From assembly GCA_947373075.1 (NCBI GenBank), contig CANBWF010000080.1, positions 1 to 6,021 on the forward strand: a stretch of DNA of 6,021 nucleotides. The letters are read 5' to 3'. Of this stretch, positions 1 to 6,021 are shown one piece after another. Below the pieces are notes generated by a model. It saw only the letters and a program-made list of their open reading frames with translations. It had not been told where the DNA came from and made no database searches. The number at the start of each line of letters is the position of its first letter. Positions within the stretch are counted from its first letter, which is position 1. The stretch comes from Actinomycetota bacterium (GTDB taxonomy: Bacteria; Actinomycetota; Actinomycetes; S36-B12; UBA5976). A program made the translations under genes and the position numbers.

Positions 1-13
1 CATCTACGACCCT

Positions 14-18
14 GAGGG
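14..18 (+). promoter_or_regulatory. Ribosome binding site of lnt
   Basis: GAGGG lies 8 nt before the GTG at 27. It is the reason for choosing that start, because the lnt frame stays open upstream to the window edge and has no other well-placed start there. Confidence 0.6.
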
Positions 19-26
19 TTTATTTA

Positions 27-1490
27 GTGTTTAAGTGGATCAGAAATTTCGTTATGCCGGCAATTATTGGGTTGCTGCTTTTTGAGTCATTTCGCTACAA
101 CTACTGGTTACTGGCGCTATTGGCGATTGCACTTTTCTATCGCAGGCTAATCGATAACCCAATCAAGAATCGTCTTATTATTACCTTCGCCTTTGCCATG
201 GGATTCTTTATTCCGCATTTATGGTGGGTGTCAGTGCTTGGTGTGGATGCAGCGTTACTGCTCTGCGCTTTGTGTACCGCTAGTTTTATTTTGATAGCGC
301 TTATTCCCATTAAATCAGGAAGTTTTTCTAGCAAATTGGAATTCGCCACAGCTTGGGCATTGATTGAACTAATTCGATCGCAATATCCATGGGGTGGCTT
401 CAGTTGGGGTTTACTCGGCTATTCACAGACCTCTGGTCCGCTTGTTCAGTACGCCAGAATCGGAAACTTTGCCCTTGTTGCCTTCGTAGTTGTTCTTGTT
501 GCAACACTCATCTCAGATCTGAAGCTTTTTAGAAATTTACGAGCGCACTTTGTTGCACTTGTGTTGGTACTTGCCGGACTTTTCTTTCCAACAGCTAGTC
601 AATCCGGTGTACTCAATGTTGGCGTTGTTCAAGGTGGCGTTGTTTCAGCACAAGTTCCAGAATTCGCACGAGCAGACCAGGTATTGTTTCACCACCTGCA
701 GCAGACAGTGCAACATGCGAACGAGTTGCGTAATGCAGATGTGGTGATGTGGCCAGAAAATGCGGTGAATCTGCAATTAGATCCACTAGGCACCGAAGCG
801 CGGATTCAAGCGGCTGTGGATGAAGTTGGTAAGCCATTTCTAATAGGGGCAGTTCGCGATGGGGCAGACGGTCATCCAGAGAATGTTGTTACTCTCTGGC
901 TACCGCAATCCGGCGAAAAAACTAGTTATGTAAAAAATCACTTAGTTCCGTTTGGTGAATACATTCCATTACGAAACCTGTTGGCATCACATTTCGGTCG
1001 TTTGGACCAAATCCCATCTGACTTTGTACCCGGACAAGGGGGAGGGGTCATAGATGTGGCTGGCGCAAAAGTTGGTGTCGCGATCTGCTTCGAAGTTTCA
1101 GATCAACTTCACCTGACAAATTTGGTACAAGGTGGCGCAGAACTTTTCTTTGCTGCATCGAATAATGCAACATACTTGGGTACTGCGCAGCCGATCCAAC
1201 AATTTGAGATTTCCCGTTTCAGCGCAATTGCACATCAACGCACGATGGTTGTTGCAACTACCACTGGAATATCTGGGGTGATTTCGGCTAACGGTGAGGT
1301 TTCTAATCGTGTCCTTGAAGATAACGGACAGGTATTTGTGGCCAAAGTTGGCTTGAGCCAAAATCGGTCATTTACAGATAAACATCCTCTAGCTACGTAT
1401 CTTTTTATCGCTGGATTAATCCTGATGCTCGGGTTACGCAGGGTGCGAATAAATTCCGCTAAATCAAGTGTCGATAGTCCAACCCAGTGA
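27..1490 (+). CDS. lnt: Apolipoprotein N-acyltransferase (Lnt)
   Basis: This integral membrane enzyme moves an acyl chain from a phospholipid to the N-terminal cysteine of diacylated lipoproteins, the last step of lipoprotein maturation. At 487 aa it is close to the usual 500 or so. Roughly the first 190 residues carry six or seven hydrophobic segments, with the family-typical stretch from WALIELIRS to GGFSWG (about 110-128). A nitrilase-like domain follows from about residue 196 (NVGVVQGG), and a last hydrophobic segment sits near 455-470. The catalytic triad is visible: Glu244 in MWPEN, Lys303 in VKNHLVPFGEY and Cys354 in VAICFE. Glu311 and Glu356 beside them are also conserved in the family. 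The GTG start has a GAGGG ribosome site; the frame is open to the window edge, so a longer N-terminus cannot be excluded. The gene leads a unit with ppm1 28 nt downstream. Family assignment is firm; activity is inferred from homology. Confidence 0.96.
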   Translation: MFKWIRNFVMPAIIGLLLFESFRYNYWLLALLAIALFYRRLIDNPIKNRLIITFAFAMGFFIPHLWWVSVLGVDAALLLCALCTASFILIALIPIKSGSFSSKLEFATAWALIELIRSQYPWGGFSWGLLGYSQTSGPLVQYARIGNFALVAFVVVLVATLISDLKLFRNLRAHFVALVLVLAGLFFPTASQSGVLNVGVVQGGVVSAQVPEFARADQVLFHHLQQTVQHANELRNADVVMWPENAVNLQLDPLGTEARIQAAVDEVGKPFLIGAVRDGADGHPENVVTLWLPQSGEKTSYVKNHLVPFGEYIPLRNLLASHFGRLDQIPSDFVPGQGGGVIDVAGAKVGVAICFEVSDQLHLTNLVQGGAELFFAASNNATYLGTAQPIQQFEISRFSAIAHQRTMVVATTTGISGVISANGEVSNRVLEDNGQVFVAKVGLSQNRSFTDKHPLATYLFIAGLILMLGLRRVRINSAKSSVDSPTQ

Positions 1491-1522
1491 TGTTGAATCT
1501 GACAGGTATGGTTAGACAGTGA
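1490..1522 (+). other. Possible 10-codon coupling ORF between lnt and ppm1
   Basis: A short frame encoding MLNLTGMVRQ starts inside the lnt stop (TGATG, 1488-1492) and ends over the ppm1 start (GTGA, 1519-1522). It could pass terminating ribosomes from lnt to ppm1, whose own ribosome site is weak. The overlaps are seen directly. A function is inference, and a frame this short can arise by chance. Confidence 0.25.
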
Positions 1523-2277
1523 GCGAACTGCTATACGAATCTCTCGGCAAAATTCTGGTAATTATTCCGACTTATAACGAGATTGAAAGCCTGCCAGTTA
1601 TTGTTGCTGCCGTTCGCAAAAATGCACCAACAGTTCACGTTTTGGTTGCTGATGATAACTCCCCGGACGGCACTGGAAAATTAGCTGACGATCTTGCTTT
1701 AGCCGATTCTCAAATTCAGGTACTGCATCGCACAGCAAAGAATGGGTTGGGCGCTGCCTACTTAGCTGGCTTTGCTTGGGCTAAAACAAATGGATTTGAT
1801 GTTGTCGTTGAAATGGATGCTGATGGTTCGCACCGCGCAGTAGATTTGCCGCTTTTGCTAAATGCTCTGGTTGATGCTGACGCGGTTCTGGGTTCGCGGT
1901 GGATTAACGGTGGGGCAGTGGTTAACTGGCCACTGCGTCGCAAAATACTGTCACAAGGTGGCAACTTGTACACGCGGCTGATGCTCAGCATTCCGCTACG
2001 CGATGCAACCGGGGGATTTCGGGCATATCGCATCTCAGCATTAGATGTAATGGATGCTCAGTCTGTCCAGAGCGAAGGATATTGTTTCCAAGTTGATCTG
2101 GCCTGGCGTGCGGTGCAGAATCATTTGCGAATTGTTGAAGTCCCAATCACATTTGTAGAGCGTGAACTTGGTACCAGCAAAATGGATTCAGATATCGTTA
2201 AGGAAGCCTTAAAGCGGGTTACCATTTGGGGTATTGAAAGGCGCAAGAATCAGATTAAACACCTGTTCAAAAAATAG
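1519..2277 (+). CDS. ppm1: Polyprenol monophosphomannose synthase (GT2 family)
   Basis: This glycosyltransferase transfers mannose from GDP-mannose to polyprenyl phosphate on the cytoplasmic face. The product is the donor for mannosyltransferases outside the membrane (protein O-mannosylation and mannolipids in actinobacteria). The 252 aa form one GT2 catalytic domain of normal length. Visible motifs are IIPTYNE (15-21), VADDNSPDGTG (43-53), a metal-binding DAD (Asp100-Asp102) inside VVEMDADGSH, GSRWINGG (125-132) and RDATGGFRAYR (161-171), then RELGTSKM (215-222). There is no C-terminal membrane segment, so this is the soluble single-domain form. GTG 1519 is the first possible start, because an in-frame TAG lies at 1513-1515. 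Only a poor AGG (1504-1506) precedes it, so translation may depend on coupling to lnt. In M. tuberculosis the same domain is fused behind an Lnt domain; the pairing here supports the assignment. A dolichol-phosphate-glucose synthase is a less likely alternative. Confidence 0.94.
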   Translation: MSELLYESLGKILVIIPTYNEIESLPVIVAAVRKNAPTVHVLVADDNSPDGTGKLADDLALADSQIQVLHRTAKNGLGAAYLAGFAWAKTNGFDVVVEMDADGSHRAVDLPLLLNALVDADAVLGSRWINGGAVVNWPLRRKILSQGGNLYTRLMLSIPLRDATGGFRAYRISALDVMDAQSVQSEGYCFQVDLAWRAVQNHLRIVEVPITFVERELGTSKMDSDIVKEALKRVTIWGIERRKNQIKHLFKK

Positions 2278-2309
2278 TTATGCACTTCGTATCGAATCGT
2301 AGTGATGCA
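2269..2309 (-). terminator. Possible weak terminator of rbpA
   Basis: Read on the - strand, an imperfect hairpin (CACT at 2304-2301 with AGTG at 2286-2283; outer TGCA copies at 2306-2309 and 2281-2284) lies within the end of rbpA. After about six bases comes TTTTTT (2274-2269), which is the complement of the two final Lys codons of ppm1. The stem is short and the T run is set back from it, so this is tentative. Confidence 0.25.
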
Positions 2310-2622
2310 ATTCGTGAAGCTTCAAAACAAAGATTTCCGCTAGTTCATCCTCGGAACGACGCTCACGCACGATCTCGTAATGTGACCGACGAGTTCTGAT
2401 TGGTGGACGCTCAGGAAGTTCGACACCGGGCAATCCAGCAGTTTCACCACAGGCACATTCCCAAGTCGTCGGAATGTCTTCGGCGTCTGCGGCAAACGGC
2501 AGGGTAGTTTTGTGCTCTTCCACACAGGTGTAGGTAACGAGCTGAATTGCCACGTGGTCGCCTCGGTCTAATTCGTAGCTGACGTGACTCATTGAACTGC
2601 CTCGCATTGATTCATCTGACAT
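2278..2622 (-). CDS. rbpA: RNA polymerase-binding protein RbpA
   Basis: RbpA is an actinobacterial transcription factor that binds the primary sigma factor and core RNA polymerase and stabilises the open promoter complex. The 114-aa product has the whole family layout. An N-terminal tail carries RGSSMSHVSYELDRG (7-21). A small beta core follows, then a basic linker with RPPIRTRRSHYEI (72-84), and a C-terminal sigma-interaction helix region with RERRSEDELAEI (87-98). Cys33, His37, Cys56 and Cys58 match the zinc ligand set known from Streptomyces RbpA; the M. tuberculosis protein lacks these cysteines. The ATG at 2622-2620 has a perfect AGGAGGT just upstream, and the alignment with other RbpA N-termini also favours it over the internal Met6 or Met11. 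It is convergent with ppm1, stop abutting stop, and lies behind a long leader. Membership of the family is secure. Confidence 0.97.
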   Translation of the reverse strand: MSDESMRGSSMSHVSYELDRGDHVAIQLVTYTCVEEHKTTLPFAADAEDIPTTWECACGETAGLPGVELPERPPIRTRRSHYEIVRERRSEDELAEIFVLKLHELHHYDSIRSA

Positions 2623-2626
2623 GATG

Positions 2627-2633
2627 ACCTCCT
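2627..2633 (-). promoter_or_regulatory. Strong ribosome binding site of rbpA
   Basis: On the - strand AGGAGGT ends 4 nt before the ATG. It is a near-perfect Shine-Dalgarno sequence, far stronger than those of lnt or ppm1, and fits the high expression expected of a general transcription factor. Confidence 0.85.
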
Positions 2634-2743
2634 GAGTGTGATTGATTGTTTCAATCTGTTATCGCTTATCTACCCACGCTAAATTGCCTCAAACACAAAT
2701 TATGAGAAACTTTGTTTCGATAAGTGTTGGCTCTTTTTGCCTG

Positions 2744-2755
2744 TGGAGATCTCCA
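2744..2755. repeat. 12-bp perfect palindrome TGGAGATCTCCA
   Basis: The palindrome lies about 120 bp upstream of the rbpA start. With flanking CTG and CAG it extends to 2741-2759 with one unpaired base. It could be a binding site for a dimeric regulator or part of the leader structure; nothing else supports either reading. Confidence 0.3.
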
Positions 2756-2888
2756 GCAGTCCCTGAGCTGGCGGAAATTGGTTCTCAGGCGTCATCTCGG
2801 TTAATCCGCGTGAGTGTGTGAAACAGGGCGCAGTTTCATAACCCCAGGGCGTTATTTGGGTCCCTGTTGCTTCGGCCAACTGCCTGTA

Positions 2889-2917
2889 TAAATAGCCGAT
2901 AAGATACATTATGTCAA
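2889..2917 (-). promoter_or_regulatory. Candidate rbpA promoter
   Basis: On the - strand a perfect -35 TTGACA (2917-2912), a 17-nt spacer and a -10-like TATTTA (2894-2889) line up. Transcription would begin near 2882, giving a leader of about 260 nt before rbpA. The -10 lacks the consensus final T, so the call rests mainly on the -35 and the spacing. No SigR-type GGAAT element, as known for the Streptomyces gene, is seen in the region. Confidence 0.4.
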
Positions 2918-2955
2918 TCTAAAGATATCGCAGCAAATAACGACTACCCGAGACT

Positions 2956-2995
2956 AAAGCCTTTGATTAGCAGGCACTGCCCCACAAAATCAGGC
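2956..2995 (-). terminator. Nested hairpin downstream of gcvP, possible terminator
   Basis: A two-level stem is visible: GCC/GGC (2959-2961 with 2993-2995), TGATT/AATCA (2964-2968 with 2988-2992) and an inner GCAG/CTGC (2970-2973 with 2977-2980, loop GCA). On the - strand it lies about 95 nt beyond the gcvP stop and is followed only by TTTAGT, so it is a poor intrinsic terminator. It may instead be an RNA-stabilising 3' structure. Confidence 0.3.
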
Positions 2996-3090
2996 AATGT
3001 GCTTCCGATGAACTTCAGGCGACTAACCCGAGAACGCTCACAGTCAGCAACCAGGTAGGCCAAATCTGACCTAACGCGGTAAAACGATTT

Positions 3091-5991
3091 CTAAGCGTCT
3101 TGGAAAGCTTCTGGGCTCGGACATGAGCAAACCAAATTTCGGTCGCCGTACGCGCCGTCAATGCGACGCACTGGTGGCCAGTATTTACTGTCCCGAGGAC
3201 TAGCGCTCGGATAAGCACCCACAAGTTGGTCGTATGCCTGATTCCAGCCAGAGAGCAAGAATTCGGCAGTATGTGGGGCATTAACCAGCGGGTTGTCCTC
3301 TAGTGTCCAAATCCCCTGCTCAACCTTGGCAATTTCCTGACGGATGGCTTTCATAGCTGCAATGAAGCGATCGAGTTCTACGAGTCCTTCGCTCTCAGTC
3401 GGCTCAATCATCAAGGTTCCCGGAACTGGGAAAGACATGGTTGGAGCGTGGAAACCATAATCCATCAAGCGCTTAGCCACGTCGTCTACCGTGATGCCAC
3501 TTTGCTTGGTGATTTCGCGTAAATCGAGAATGCATTCGTGGGCAACTAGTCCCCTGTTACCTCGGTACAGAACCGGAAAATCATCTTCGAGTTCGTGTGC
3601 CAAATAGTTAGCGCTTGCGACGGCAACTGAAGTTGCATCCTTAAGACCCGCGGATCCCATCAAGCGAATATAAGCCCAGGCAATCGGCAAGATGCTGGCG
3701 CTTCCCCACGGAGCTGCACTTACAGGTCCTACCCCACCATCGGCGTAACCTTGCCCGATTGGTCCTGCTTCAGGACGCAGTGGGTGTGATGGCAAGTATG
3801 GAGCTAAGTGAGCACGCACCGCTACCGGGCCTACTCCTGGTCCGCCACCACCATGTGGGATAGCGAAAGTTTTATGCAGATTCAGATGCGAAACATCAGC
3901 GCCAAATTTACCTGGCTTAGCCAATCCCACTAAAGCGTTTAGGTTAGCTCCGTCAACATAAACCTGACCACCTGCATCATGAATCAATTCACAGATTTCT
4001 TGCACCGACGATTCGTAAACCCCGTGCGTTGATGGATAAGTAATCATCAGGGCCGATAGCGAGTCGGCATTTTGCGCAATCTTTTCCTTTAGGTCTTCTA
4101 CATCGACATTGCCTTGATCGTCACAAGCAACAACCACAACTCGCATTCCGGCCATCACAGCAGACGCAGCATTTGTGCCGTGTGCGCTACTCGGGATTAA
4201 ACACAAGTCACGTTGTGACTGGCCCTGTGCTTGGTGATAAGCACGAATAGCTAGAAGTCCGGCAAACTCACCCTGTGATCCCGCATTAGGTTGCAAGTTA
4301 ACGCTGTCGTAACCAGTTACTTCGGCTAACCAACTTTCAAGTTGATGAATCATTTTCAAGTAGCCGGTAACAGTATCTAGCGGGGCAAATGGGTGGATAG
4401 CACCAAACTCTGGCCAAGTTACCGCAGCCATCTCAGTCGTGGCATTAAGTTTCATCGTGCACGAGCCAAGTGGAATCATCGAGCGATCAAGTGCGATGTC
4501 TTTATCGCTTAGTTTGCGAATGTAACGCAGCATTTCCGTTTCGCTGTGGTACGAGTTGAAGACCTCATGAGTTAGGAAACTGTCAGTGCGAAGCAGGTCA
4601 GATGCAATGTCTGAATCAGTTATGAAATCGGCGACGTTAGATGTGAGGTTGACTCCCGTTGCATCACCAATCGCTTGCCACAATGTGGTAACTGTTTCGA
4701 AGGTAGATGTTTCATCGAAGCTAATACTTAGCGTGTCATGTCCGCCGTCGTAGATAGCAATACCCAGAGCGCGAGCGGCGCTAACAACAGCTGTTGCTTT
4801 GCCAGGGACTTTGATTTGTACAGTGTCGAAAAAGTTCGTTGAGGTGGTGATTCCTGATCCCGCTACTCCCCTAGCAAAAGCCACCGCGAGCTGGTGAGTG
4901 CGTTTTGCGATTTTCTGGAGTCCGCGAGGTCCGTGATACACCGCATACATCGAAGCCAGCACTGCAAGCAAAACTTGAGCGGTACAGATGTTGCTGGTGG
5001 CTTTGTCACGACGAATGTGTTGTTCGCGGGTCTGTAGCGCCAGGCGGTATGCCATGTTGCCGGCTGCGTCCTTTGTGACGCCTACCAATCGACCAGGCAA
5101 CGATCGTTCTAGTCCATTGCGAACTGCCATGAACCCAGCGTGTGGACCACCGAAACCAATTGGCACACCAAATCGCTGAGTAGAACCAACTGCAATGTCC
5201 GCGCCCCAGCTACCCGGTGAAGCGATAAGTGTTAGTGCTAGCAGATCTGTGACCGCGACAACTAGAGCTTCGGATGCATGCGCTGCCTGCACCAAGTCAG
5301 CCAAGTTGCGCACAGCTCCGCTGCTTGCTGGATAACTTACTAACAATCCAAAACAGGACTCAGGAAGTTCGTTCTCGTTTTCGACGTCAATTAGGTGAAT
5401 GTTGATGCCAAGAGGCTCTGCCCTGGTCTGAAGCACAGCTAAAGTCTGTGGATGCGTATCGCTATCGACTAAGAAAGTATTTGACTGAGATTTACTCATA
5501 CGCCGAATTAGCGTCATCGCTTCTGCGGCAGCTGTTGATTCGTCTAGTAAAGAGGCGCTGGCGATGTCTAGGCCGGTCAGATCTGTAACCATCGTTTGAA
5601 AGTTCAATAATGCTTCTAATCGGCCTTGCGAAATTTCCGGCTGATAAGGCGTGTAGGCCGTGTACCAAGCTGGGTTTTCGAAGATGTTACGAGCAATGAC
5701 TCCCGGTGTATGGGTGCCGTAATAACCCAGACCAATCATGGGAGTCAAAACTGCATTCTGATCGGCTAGTTCACGAAGTTCAGCTAACACTTCTGCTTCA
5801 GATTTACCTTGATCAAGATTAAGAGGCTCAGTAAGCACGATGCCTGCTGGAACGGCTGCTGTCGTCAACTCGGTTAAAGATTCGTAACCAAGAGTTTTTA
5901 GTATGTGCGTGAGTTGCTCTGTATCTGGACCGATATGGCGATCAGAAAACTCGTTGTTTGTTGAATGAATGTTGGTAATTAAGTCAGTCAC
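3091..5991 (-). CDS. gcvP: Glycine dehydrogenase (decarboxylating), P-protein
   Basis: GcvP is the pyridoxal-phosphate subunit of the glycine cleavage system. It decarboxylates glycine and passes the aminomethyl group to the lipoyl arm of GcvH, feeding one-carbon units to tetrahydrofolate through GcvT. The 966-aa product is the long, fused homodimer form and is complete. Its N-terminal half begins with FSDRHIGP (15-22) and carries GYYGTHTPGVIARN (89-102) and YTPYQPEISQGRLEAL (113-128). Its C-terminal half carries MIPLGSCTMKLN (505-516), SSAHGTNAASA (601-611) and the PLP-lysine motif NLHKTFAIPHGGGGPG, with Lys707. The C-terminus ends with the family signature KYWPP...YGDRNLVCSCP. The GTG start (5991-5989) is preceded by TGGAG at good spacing. 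The frame is open to the window edge but shows no better start. No gcvH or gcvT is in view; they may lie upstream beyond 6021. No frameshift or missing active-site residue is seen. Confidence 0.99.
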   Translation of the reverse strand: MTDLITNIHSTNNEFSDRHIGPDTEQLTHILKTLGYESLTELTTAAVPAGIVLTEPLNLDQGKSEAEVLAELRELADQNAVLTPMIGLGYYGTHTPGVIARNIFENPAWYTAYTPYQPEISQGRLEALLNFQTMVTDLTGLDIASASLLDESTAAAEAMTLIRRMSKSQSNTFLVDSDTHPQTLAVLQTRAEPLGINIHLIDVENENELPESCFGLLVSYPASSGAVRNLADLVQAAHASEALVVAVTDLLALTLIASPGSWGADIAVGSTQRFGVPIGFGGPHAGFMAVRNGLERSLPGRLVGVTKDAAGNMAYRLALQTREQHIRRDKATSNICTAQVLLAVLASMYAVYHGPRGLQKIAKRTHQLAVAFARGVAGSGITTSTNFFDTVQIKVPGKATAVVSAARALGIAIYDGGHDTLSISFDETSTFETVTTLWQAIGDATGVNLTSNVADFITDSDIASDLLRTDSFLTHEVFNSYHSETEMLRYIRKLSDKDIALDRSMIPLGSCTMKLNATTEMAAVTWPEFGAIHPFAPLDTVTGYLKMIHQLESWLAEVTGYDSVNLQPNAGSQGEFAGLLAIRAYHQAQGQSQRDLCLIPSSAHGTNAASAVMAGMRVVVVACDDQGNVDVEDLKEKIAQNADSLSALMITYPSTHGVYESSVQEICELIHDAGGQVYVDGANLNALVGLAKPGKFGADVSHLNLHKTFAIPHGGGGPGVGPVAVRAHLAPYLPSHPLRPEAGPIGQGYADGGVGPVSAAPWGSASILPIAWAYIRLMGSAGLKDATSVAVASANYLAHELEDDFPVLYRGNRGLVAHECILDLREITKQSGITVDDVAKRLMDYGFHAPTMSFPVPGTLMIEPTESEGLVELDRFIAAMKAIRQEIAKVEQGIWTLEDNPLVNAPHTAEFLLSGWNQAYDQLVGAYPSASPRDSKYWPPVRRIDGAYGDRNLVCSCPSPEAFQDA

Positions 5992-5996
5992 GAAAA

Positions 5997-6001
5997 CTCC
6001 A
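5997..6001 (-). promoter_or_regulatory. Ribosome binding site of gcvP
   Basis: TGGAG on the - strand ends 5 nt before the GTG at 5991 and decides that start, since the frame runs open to the edge. Only 30 bases are available upstream, so a promoter or glycine riboswitch cannot be judged. Confidence 0.6.
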
Positions 6002-6021
6002 CAGCAAAGATGGATGCGCGA

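Larger units (their letters stand above)
2635..3090 (-). other. Long intergenic region and probable rbpA leader, no gene recognised
   Basis: These 456 bases separate gcvP from rbpA. Open frames here (for example - strand 2909-2700, 69 aa) lack a ribosome site and resemble nothing I recognise. What can be seen are inverted repeats: GATTG/CAATC (2644-2656), GAAAC/GTTTC (2706-2718), the palindrome TGGAGATCTCCA (2744-2755), CCTGAG/CTCAGG (2762-2789), TGAAAC/GTTTCA (2819-2838) and ATAAC/GTTAT (2838-2855). CAGGG at 2866-2862 (- strand) can pair with either of two CCCTG copies (2849-2845 or 2828-2824). A weaker second promoter candidate, TTGAGG-N16-GATAAG (- strand, 2692-2665), lies close to rbpA. 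A structured 5' leader is inference from these repeats. No tRNA, tmRNA or known riboswitch pattern was found. Confidence 0.4.

Noticed and set aside
1..34. Possible end of an upstream + strand gene (frame 2, ending IYDPEGLFSV with TAA at 32-34, overlapping lnt by 8 nt)
   Set aside because: Only ten codons are visible and another frame is also open to the edge, so nothing supports one gene over another.
2700..2909. 69-aa open frame on the - strand between gcvP and rbpA
   Set aside because: It has no ribosome site before its ATG, no recognisable motif, and it lies across the inverted repeats and the candidate leader.
2790..2960. tmRNA-like traces on the + strand (GTCATCTCGG with a downstream CGCGTGA, and GCAAATAACGACTAC resembling a tag start)
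   Set aside because: There is no GTTCGA T-arm, no CCA end, no paired tRNA-like ends, and the two traces are in the wrong order for a standard tmRNA.
3010..3052. Stem GC-GACT/AGTC(A)GC (3019-3048) with inner GAG/CTC as gcvP terminator
   Set aside because: The stem is short and bulged, and no T run follows on the - strand.
4988..5179. 63-aa + strand open frame inside gcvP
   Set aside because: It is antisense to a highly conserved part of GcvP and is rich in Arg, Cys and Pro, as shadow frames often are.
5992..6021. Glycine riboswitch upstream of gcvP
   Set aside because: Only 30 bases precede the start codon in this window, too few to hold or exclude one.

Overview
The window comes from a bacterial chromosome, most likely an actinobacterium of moderate G+C (roughly 48 % by eye). 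The main evidence is RbpA, an RNA polymerase-binding protein confined to Actinobacteria. It lies next to a lipoprotein N-acyltransferase and a polyprenol-phosphate mannose synthase, a neighbourhood known from Mycobacterium and Streptomyces. The modest G+C, tight gene packing and convergent stops with no bases between them would suit a streamlined freshwater actinobacterium such as the acI/Nanopelagicales group. That placement is inference.

Layout. Positions 27-2277 on the + strand hold a two-gene unit for envelope lipoprotein and mannolipid work. The first gene is lnt (membrane N-acyltransferase that adds the third acyl chain to lipoproteins). The second, 28 nt downstream, is ppm1 (cytosolic GT2 enzyme making polyprenyl-phosphate-mannose, the sugar donor for extracytoplasmic mannosyltransferases). 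In Mycobacterium tuberculosis these two activities are fused in one protein; here they are separate genes. The gap contains a 10-codon reading frame that overlaps the stop of one gene and the start of the other.

Positions 2278-2622 on the - strand encode RbpA, whose stop codon abuts the ppm1 stop. Upstream of rbpA lie about 456 bases (2635-3090) with no convincing gene. They hold a good-looking promoter for rbpA (perfect TTGACA, 17-nt spacer, TATTTA), which would give a leader of about 260 nt rich in inverted repeats, and a nested hairpin that may mark the 3' end of the gcvP transcript. Positions 3091-5991 on the - strand encode a complete long-form glycine decarboxylase (GcvP), the PLP subunit of the glycine cleavage system. 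The other gcv genes are not in the window.

No defence system, mobile element, CRISPR array, tRNA or rRNA is seen. The coding content is ordinary housekeeping. The part most worth a second look is the long, structured, non-coding stretch in front of rbpA, followed by the lnt-ppm1 junction.
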